NCBI GenBank assembly: GCA_017515945.1
Contig: JAFWDX010000398.1
Location: 1-12,174 of the forward strand
Direction of reading: 5' to 3'
DNA: 12,174 nucleotides
Origin: Blautia sp.
GTDB taxonomy: Bacteria > Bacillota > Clostridia > Lachnospirales > Lachnospiraceae
In this document: one piece after another, positions 1 through 4,876 of the stretch
How positions within the stretch are numbered: position 1 is the first letter of the stretch
Layout of the letters: each line of letters opens with the position of its first letter
Notes under the pieces: generated by a model
What the model was told of the DNA's origin: nothing
Databases searched by the model: none
The model's input: the letters and a program-made list of their open reading frames with translations, nothing else
Made by a program: the position numbers and the translations under genes

Positions 1-74
1 GCGCCTGGCCTTGGCTGTTGATCTTTTGTTCCACGCACCTCGCAGTAAATGCGAGGTGCTGACTGAACAGTTAC
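1..74 (+). repeat. Element A, right half, cut by the window edge
   Basis: This stretch matches 1993-2066 base for base except at two positions (72 of 74 by eye). It contains the perfect hairpin GCACCTCGCA / TGCGAGGTGC (35-44 and 50-59, loop GTAAA) and ends with the terminal repeat TGACTGAACAGTTAC at 60-74. The left half of the element, if present, lies outside the window. Confidence 0.85.
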
Positions 75-84
75 CTTTTATCTT

Positions 85-126
85 ACGCACCTCGCAGTAA
101 ATGCGGGGTGCTGGCAGAACAGTTAC
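85..126 (+). repeat. Element A, second partial copy (right end)
   Basis: These 42 bp repeat 33-74 with three differences at a 52-bp offset, giving a short tandem of right ends. The hairpin is retained with one change (GCGGGG for GCGAGG), which still allows a G-T pair. It ends in CAGAACAGTTAC, a decayed terminal repeat. A further scrap of the terminal repeat, CTGTTCAGTCAC, lies at 192-203. Confidence 0.75.
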
Positions 127-355
127 CCCAAACGTAACCTTTATGGCCGGATCCTGACTCCCGGCGGACACAGATATGTGGATGTTTCACGGCTGTTCAG
201 TCACCTTTTCCGAAACAGTCGTGATAATTCAAAAACTGGATATAGTATAACTCTTTTTTTTGTACATGTAAATCTTTTGATGATAACAGGTTTCATTAAC
301 AAATTATGAATTAATGTTCACAGTTTTGTAACTGTACTATTTTATATTATGCCTA
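127..355. other. Non-coding region upstream of metY promoter
   Basis: I see no gene here. The stretch holds an 11-bp imperfect hairpin (187-197 with 214-224, one G-T pair, 16-nt loop) whose left arm runs into the element-A-like CTGTTCAGTCAC, then AT-rich DNA with a run of eight or more T (about 251-260). A small inverted repeat ACAGTT-TTGT-AACTGT lies about 20 bp before the -35 box of metY. It could be an operator, but it is short enough to be chance. Confidence 0.5.
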
Positions 356-384
356 TTGACTTAGTAGGTTTAAAGTGTTATCAT
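356..384 (+). promoter_or_regulatory. Sigma-A-type promoter of metY
   Basis: TTGACT at 356-361 and TATCAT at 379-384 are separated by exactly 17 bp. Transcription would start near 390, giving a leader of roughly 120 nt before the chosen ATG. The leader shows no S-box (SAM riboswitch) or T-box signature that I can recognise. It does contain a decayed element A copy beginning at the expected start site. Confidence 0.65.
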
Positions 385-389
385 TCGGT

Positions 390-468
390 ACAGTTAAGGC
401 AGCACATCGTATATACTGCGACACCGCAGGCATGCCTTGGCAGGTACGTAAAGAAAAACAGAACAGTT
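390..468 (-). repeat. Decayed element A copy in the metY leader
   Basis: The string TACTGCGACACCG (414-426) and its flanks align with the inverted element A copy at 9920-10045: both share a CAGCAC motif, then TACTGCGACACCG, then AGGC, CCTTGG and AGG in the same order and spacing. The ends read ACAGTT and AACAGTT, which are degraded forms of the ACTGTTCAG / CTGAACAGT termini. The copy is about 80 bp, so it lacks much of the element. Confidence 0.55.
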
Positions 469-496
469 CCTGTCATTCTTTCAAAAGAAAAAGAAA

Positions 497-501
497 AGGA
501 G
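497..501 (+). promoter_or_regulatory. Ribosome binding site that sets the metY start
   Basis: AGGAG lies 9 nt before the ATG at 511 and only 3 nt before an in-frame ATG at 505. The spacing favours 511 (protein start MSEYRF). The open frame continues upstream to an ATG at 349, but that part lies across the promoter and the repeat and has no ribosome binding site. Confidence 0.7.
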
Positions 502-510
502 AATATGAAA

Positions 511-1791
511 ATGAGCGAATACAGATTTGAAACCCTGCAGCTGCATGTTGGACAGGAAGAAGCAGATCCGGCTACCGACGCCCGCGCGGTCCCGATCTAT
601 CAGACAACATCCTACGTATTTCATAATTCTCAGCATGCGGCTGACCGTTTCGGACTTGCCGATCCGGGCAATATTTATGGCCGGCTGACCAACTCCACTC
701 AGGAGGTCCTGGAAAAAAGACTGGCCGCTCTCGAGGGTGGGAGCGCCACTCTGGCTGTCGCTTCCGGTGCCGCAGCCATCAGCTACACGATCGAAGCCCT
801 GGCCGCGAACGGCGGCCACATTGTCGCACAGAAGACCATTTATGGAGGCAGCTATAATCTGCTCGCCCATACCCTGCCCGGTTACAATATTGAAACGACC
901 TTTGTCGACGCGCACAATCTCAGTGAAATAGAAGCGGCCATCAAAGAAAACACCAAAGCCATCTATCTGGAGACATTGGGAAATCCCAACAGTGATATCC
1001 CGGACATTGACGCAGTCGCTCAGATCGCTCATTCCCATGGTCTGCCGTTGGTGATCGACAACACCTTCGGCACACCTTACCTGATCCGGCCGATCGAGCA
1101 CGGCGCGGACATCGTCGTCCATTCCGCCACCAAATTCATCGGCGGTCACGGCACGACTCTCGGAGGCATCATTGTCGAAGCGGGGCGTTTTGACTGGAGT
1201 GCCGGCGGCAGATATCCGAATATCGCAGCGCCGAATCCCAGCTATCACGGCGTTTCATTTTATGATGCCGTCGGACCGGCTGCTTTCGTGACTTACATCC
1301 GAGCGATCCTGCTGAGGGATACCGGAGCCACGATCTCTCCGTTCAATGCCTTTCTCCTCCTGCAGGGAGTTGAGACGCTCTCCCTCCGTCTGGAAAGGCA
1401 CGCGTTCAATACCCGTAAAGTGGTGGAATACCTTTCCGCCCATCCGCAGGTGGTAAAAGTAAACCATCCCTCACTGCCGGATCATCCGGATCACGCGCTG
1501 TATGAAAGATACTTCCCGAACGGCGGTGCGTCCATCTTTACCTTTGAGATCAAGGGCGGTCAGGCGGAAGCCTGGAGATTTATCGATCATCTGAAAATTT
1601 TTTCGCTTCTCGCCAACGTGGCCGATGTCAAGAGTCTGGTGATCCATCCGGCGTCCACAACACACTCACAGCTGACCGAAGAAGAGCTCCTGGATCAGGG
1701 CATCCGTCCGAACACGATCCGTCTCTCCATCGGCACGGAGCACATTGACGATATTATCGCGGATCTCGAGAACGGATTTGCAGCCGTCTGA
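511..1791 (+). CDS. metY: O-acetylhomoserine sulfhydrylase (MetY family)
   Basis: A PLP-dependent cytosolic enzyme of the Cys/Met metabolism class. It joins O-acetylhomoserine with sulfide to make homocysteine (direct sulfhydrylation route to methionine), and some members also accept O-acetylserine. The 426-residue product has the usual family length. Visible signatures are the N-terminal QLHVGQ and AVPIYQTTSYVF, the YGR-NST segment near residues 56-62, VIDNTFGTPY near 181-190, and HSATKFIGGHG near 204-214 in which K208 is the expected Schiff-base lysine. The C-terminal SLVIHPASTTHSQL (about 375-388) and RLSIGTEHIDDII are typical of MetY rather than of cystathionine synthases. It stands alone, with its own promoter, and converges on the PBP gene. 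No metX or other methionine gene is present in the window. The start at 511 follows the AGGAG spacing; 505 is the alternative. Confidence 0.93.
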   Translation: MSEYRFETLQLHVGQEEADPATDARAVPIYQTTSYVFHNSQHAADRFGLADPGNIYGRLTNSTQEVLEKRLAALEGGSATLAVASGAAAISYTIEALAANGGHIVAQKTIYGGSYNLLAHTLPGYNIETTFVDAHNLSEIEAAIKENTKAIYLETLGNPNSDIPDIDAVAQIAHSHGLPLVIDNTFGTPYLIRPIEHGADIVVHSATKFIGGHGTTLGGIIVEAGRFDWSAGGRYPNIAAPNPSYHGVSFYDAVGPAAFVTYIRAILLRDTGATISPFNAFLLLQGVETLSLRLERHAFNTRKVVEYLSAHPQVVKVNHPSLPDHPDHALYERYFPNGGASIFTFEIKGGQAEAWRFIDHLKIFSLLANVADVKSLVIHPASTTHSQLTEEELLDQGIRPNTIRLSIGTEHIDDIIADLENGFAAV

Positions 1792-1802
1792 ATATACTGG
1801 CA

Positions 1803-1848
1803 AAGGGGACGGCTCTCTGTGTCTGACAACACAGAGAGCCGTCCCCTT
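1803..1848. repeat. Perfect 20-bp-stem palindrome after metY
   Basis: The arms at 1803-1822 and 1829-1848 are perfect reverse complements around a 6-nt loop (CTGACA). The arm carries the core GGGGACGGCTCTCTGTG, closely related to the palindrome at 7162-7209. It begins 11 nt after the metY stop codon. It could stop transcription from either side as a very stable hairpin, but there is no clear U-run, so a canonical terminator is not shown. Confidence 0.85.
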
Positions 1849-1856
1849 GCGCATTT

Positions 1857-1912
1857 ATCCTTCCATGAACATTTTTCAGAGTGCAGTCAGAAAATATAGT
1901 TCATGGAAGGAT
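1857..1912. repeat. 14-bp inverted repeat between convergent genes
   Basis: ATCCTTCCATGAAC at 1857-1870 is the exact reverse complement of 1899-1912. The 28-nt interior also pairs partly (ATTTTTC against GAAAATAT), so the 56-bp unit can fold as one long imperfect hairpin. It shares no obvious sequence with the other palindromes and is wedged between the GGGGAC palindrome and element A. No T-run follows on either strand. Confidence 0.75.
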
Positions 1913-1921
1913 GATCCTTTC

Positions 1922-2066
1922 GTAACTGTTCAGTCACAAGCTCCTTCACAGTTACGAGGCCAGGCGCAGGCTCCTTTCGTCTCATTGGAAGTGCGCCTGG
2001 CCTTGGCTGTTGAGCTTTAGTTCCACGCACCTCGCAGTAAATGCGAGGTGCTGACTGAACAGTTAC
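1922..2066 (+). mobile_element. Element A, complete copy: MITE-like, 145 bp
   Basis: The unit is bounded by perfect 15-bp terminal inverted repeats, GTAACTGTTCAGTCA (1922-1936) and TGACTGAACAGTTAC (2052-2066). Inside are two perfect hairpins: GGCCAGGCGCA / TGCGCCTGGCC (1958-1968 with 1992-2002) and GCACCTCGCA / TGCGAGGTGC (2027-2036 with 2042-2051). It encodes no transposase, so it would move only in trans if it is mobile. It ends 6 bp from the PBP stop codon. Pieces of the same unit occur at 1-74, 85-126, 390-468, 5710-5783, 9088-9110 and 9920-10045. I cannot see a clear target-site duplication. The name is mine. Confidence 0.8.
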
Positions 2067-2072
2067 ATCCTC

Positions 2073-3584
2073 TCAACCATAGTAATACGCATCAAACAGG
2101 CTCGCGGCCAGCGGAACGGCGGATTCGCTTCCCGCTCCACCTCCTTCCACGATCACACAGACAACCAGCTCTGGATCCTCGATATTGCTGTAGCCGACAA
2201 ACCAGGAGTGAGAGTCTCCTTCTTCGTTATATTCAGCGGAGCCGGTCTTTCCGGCAGCGGTATACCCTCTTCCATTCAGCGCCATGCCTGTGCCGGCTGT
2301 GACGACCTGCTCCATCAGCCCCTGCAAGGCCTGTGCCTCCCCGGCGGACATGAGCGGTGCGTATTCCACCGGACGTGTCTGCTTTACGGGCTCTCCCTGA
2401 CTGCTGCGTATCTCGTCGATCAGCGTCGGTTTCATCAGGATCCCGTCGTTGGCTATGGCACTGACCAGGAGAGCCATATGAGCCGGTGATACCAGCGTAT
2501 CGCCCTGGCCAATGGCGGTCTGCATGATCAGTCCGGCAGCCGCGTCTGTCGTCAGAGGAAATGTACTGGTTTTGTAGGCAGACAGCGGAAGCTTTCCGTT
2601 GAACAGCAGATCCTCCGCAGTTTTTCTCAGACTTCCTGCACCCAGATCAAGACCGATCCTTGCAAAAGCACAGTTGCAGGAATTGGCAAAGGCCCGGTAA
2701 AAATCCTCTTCTCCATGTGCATAATAACCGAAGCAGTGGATCGTATGCTCATCCACCGTGATCTCTCCGCCGCAGTCATAGCTGTATCCTTCAAAGCTTC
2801 CTCTGCTTCTGAGATAATCCAGAGCTGTCACGATCTTAAAAACAGAGCCGGGCGGATATGCGCCGTTGGTCGCCCTGTTAAGCAGGCTGCTGTCGTTCTC
2901 ATCATGGATGAGATACTCCCAGTTCTGTGAGATCGTATTCGGATCAAAATCCGGCTTGCTCACCATGGCGAGGATCCGGCCTGTCTTTGGCTCCAGGGCC
3001 ATGATCGCGCCGCGGTGATCCCCCAGCGCATAATAGGCCGTCGCCTGCAGATTGGCGTTCAGGCTGGTCACGACCGTATCGCCCTGGTTTTTCAGTCCTT
3101 TGACCTCGTTTCTGATCTGGTTCAGGAAAAAATCGTGGGAGCTGAGCAGATGAAAATTTGCCTCGGATTCCAGTCCGCTTTTTCCGTTTGAGTCATACCC
3201 GACCACATGCGCGTACATGCCGCCATATGGATAGATCCTCTCCTCACTCCCGTCCTCATAAACCTGTGTATAAGCCAGGGTCTCCCCGTCAGATGACACG
3301 ATGCTCCCCCGGACCACCCGATCCGCAAAGGTGTCCTGTCTGGTATTGTATGGGCTGTTGATAAAATCCTCGCTTCTGAAGACTGTAAAATAAACCAGGT
3401 ATCCCGCCAGAGAGCAGAAAAGAAGCACAAAAAAGGCCGTAACCAGGGTATACTCTCTGTTGCGGTTGCGCCGTCGTACACCTTCACCGGCGGTATCGGG
3501 GGCCGGCATCAGTTTTTCTTTTAAAGAAAGGCCTTGCGTTTTTGGCTGAGAGCGCTTCTCTTCTGAGTCGTTCAATTTCTTCAT
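2073..3584 (-). CDS. Class B penicillin-binding protein (transpeptidase)
   Basis: A monofunctional D,D-transpeptidase that crosslinks peptidoglycan outside the membrane. The 503-residue product has a basic cytoplasmic N-terminus, one membrane segment at about 45-66, a short linker domain, and a transpeptidase domain with all three active-site motifs: SVFK (S247 nucleophile, K250), SCN (302-304) and KTG (446-448). At 503 residues it is shorter than typical PBP2 or PBP2B, and resembles the compact PbpA-type partners of SEDS proteins. It lies directly downstream of an FtsW/RodA gene, so the pair probably works as a SEDS-PBP synthase. The start at 3584 has a strong GGGAGG (3591-3596) 6 nt upstream, which makes the first 34 codons overlap the end of the SEDS gene by 101 nt in another frame. 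A later ATG (residue 26) lacks a ribosome binding site. Whether it serves division, elongation or sporulation cannot be read from the sequence. Confidence 0.92.
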   Translation of the reverse strand: MKKLNDSEEKRSQPKTQGLSLKEKLMPAPDTAGEGVRRRNRNREYTLVTAFFVLLFCSLAGYLVYFTVFRSEDFINSPYNTRQDTFADRVVRGSIVSSDGETLAYTQVYEDGSEERIYPYGGMYAHVVGYDSNGKSGLESEANFHLLSSHDFFLNQIRNEVKGLKNQGDTVVTSLNANLQATAYYALGDHRGAIMALEPKTGRILAMVSKPDFDPNTISQNWEYLIHDENDSSLLNRATNGAYPPGSVFKIVTALDYLRSRGSFEGYSYDCGGEITVDEHTIHCFGYYAHGEEDFYRAFANSCNCAFARIGLDLGAGSLRKTAEDLLFNGKLPLSAYKTSTFPLTTDAAAGLIMQTAIGQGDTLVSPAHMALLVSAIANDGILMKPTLIDEIRSSQGEPVKQTRPVEYAPLMSAGEAQALQGLMEQVVTAGTGMALNGRGYTAAGKTGSAEYNEEGDSHSWFVGYSNIEDPELVVCVIVEGGGAGSESAVPLAASLFDAYYYG

Positions 3585-4872
3585 CCTCGTCCTCCCTGAA
3601 TATGTACAGCCCCTGGATGATCGACAGCATCAGCAGCGTACTGACCAGCGAGCTGCCGCCGTAGCTCACCAGCGGCAGGGTCACTCCGGTCAGGGGTATG
3701 AATTTCATCGCGCCTCCGATCGTCAGGAATACCTGGGTGGCATACAGTGTACCGATCCCGAGGGCGATCAGCTTGTAAAACGGACTGCGGATCTCCAGCG
3801 CGATGTTCAGGATCATCATAAAAAAGCACAGGCAAAGCAGGATCAGACAGATCGCAAAGATCACACCCAGCTCCTCGCAGATGGCGCTGAAGATGAAGTC
3901 GTTTTTGACGATGGGGATGATCTGGGGTGATCCCTGATACAGGCCCATGCCGAACCAACCTCCGGTCCCGATGGCAAAAAGAGACTGTACGATCTGATAG
4001 CCCTCATTTTCATAGACGGCCATGGGATCCCGCCAGGCGCTTATCCTCTCCTGCACATGTCCGAAGATGTGATACGCGGCGACAGAAGCGACGGCACCAC
4101 CGCCGATCCCGGCGCCAAGATACAGGACCTTGCGGGTCGAGGTGTATATCATCACGAGATATACGATAAAGTAGATCAGTGCGCTGCCCAGATCTCTGGA
4201 CAACACGAGAATGCCCACGTGGAGGGCTGCCACGCCTGTGGCGATCAGGACCTTTTTCATGGTGACCCGCCGCCAGAGCAAAGACGCCATAAAGAAAACA
4301 AAGGTGATCTTGATAGCCTCAGAGGGCTGGACTCCCATCAGGCTCAGCTTGGCGCCATAACTGGTCCTGGCGAGTGCAAAAACCGCGGCCAGCAGCACGA
4401 CACCTGCCCCGCCGTAGATCCACGTGAGCTTTTTCAGGAACCGCATCCGCCGGATCATAACCGGAACGGCCAGACACAGCAGGCAGGTGCCCACGGCGAT
4501 CAGAAACTGTTTCCATGCCGCTTCCATATCCAGGCGGGCCAGCATGATCAGTCCGATGCTCAAAAAGCAGCAGGTGTTGTTAAGCAGGAGCCTGGATGAA
4601 AACGGATACAGGAGATGATACAAAACCATTATCACAGTAAACAGAGCCATCATCCCCAGATAAAGGAAAACAACCATCCGATCACCGGACTTAAGATACA
4701 GCACAATAAAAGCGACCGTATCGATGGCAAAAAGCAGCAGACACTCCAATGCCGTTGATATCTCTGTATCACCCTGAGCCTGTGCGTGTACCAGGTACAG
4801 ACAGTGCAGCGTATAACACACCATGAGCGTAAGCAATGTAAATTTGGACAGTTCGACGATCAGATTTACCAT
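3484..4872 (-). CDS. FtsW/RodA/SpoVE-family SEDS glycan polymerase
   Basis: A polytopic membrane protein that polymerises lipid II into glycan strands with a cognate class B PBP. The sequence is strongly hydrophobic with about ten membrane segments. It carries the family marks QPSE (182-185, followed by K188), SRDLGSAL (225-232, with D227 matching the catalytic aspartate), RISAWRDP (276-283), GYQIVQS-AIGTGGWFGMGL, KNDFIFSAICEELG and the C-terminal LPLVSYGGSSL. A charged cytoplasmic tail follows. I chose the ATG at 4872 (462 residues): it begins 4 nt after the U32 stop, has GGGGAG (4885-4890) 12 nt upstream, and puts MVNLIVELSKF at the N-terminus. An in-frame ATG at 4938 would add 22 residues and overlap the U32 gene by 62 nt, but it has no ribosome binding site. 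FtsW and RodA cannot be told apart here; the neighbouring zapA mildly favours a division role. Confidence 0.92.
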   Translation of the reverse strand: MVNLIVELSKFTLLTLMVCYTLHCLYLVHAQAQGDTEISTALECLLLFAIDTVAFIVLYLKSGDRMVVFLYLGMMALFTVIMVLYHLLYPFSSRLLLNNTCCFLSIGLIMLARLDMEAAWKQFLIAVGTCLLCLAVPVMIRRMRFLKKLTWIYGGAGVVLLAAVFALARTSYGAKLSLMGVQPSEAIKITFVFFMASLLWRRVTMKKVLIATGVAALHVGILVLSRDLGSALIYFIVYLVMIYTSTRKVLYLGAGIGGGAVASVAAYHIFGHVQERISAWRDPMAVYENEGYQIVQSLFAIGTGGWFGMGLYQGSPQIIPIVKNDFIFSAICEELGVIFAICLILLCLCFFMMILNIALEIRSPFYKLIALGIGTLYATQVFLTIGGAMKFIPLTGVTLPLVSYGGSSLVSTLLMLSIIQGLYIFREDEDEEIERLRREALSAKNARPFFKRKTDAGPRYRR

Positions 4873-4876
4873 TTTT

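Noticed and set aside
33..126. CRISPR-like direct repeats
   Set aside because: Only two 42-bp units with a 10-bp gap, imperfect, and both are the right end of a dispersed repeat also found alone elsewhere.
349..510. N-terminal extension of metY to an ATG at 349
   Set aside because: It runs across the promoter -35/-10 boxes and a decayed repeat, has no ribosome binding site, and the family begins near MSEYRFETLQLHVGQ.
385..510. SAM riboswitch or T-box in the metY leader
   Set aside because: No S-box core, T-box motif or terminator hairpin could be recognised, and the leader is short and repeat-derived.
481..1248. Long antisense open frame opposite metY
   Set aside because: It is the shadow of a clearly recognised enzyme gene; no ribosome binding site and no familiar protein features.
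4057..4599. Plus-strand open frame of 180 codons
   Set aside because: It lies entirely opposite the SEDS gene, whose conserved motifs are intact, and has low-complexity polar composition typical of shadow frames.
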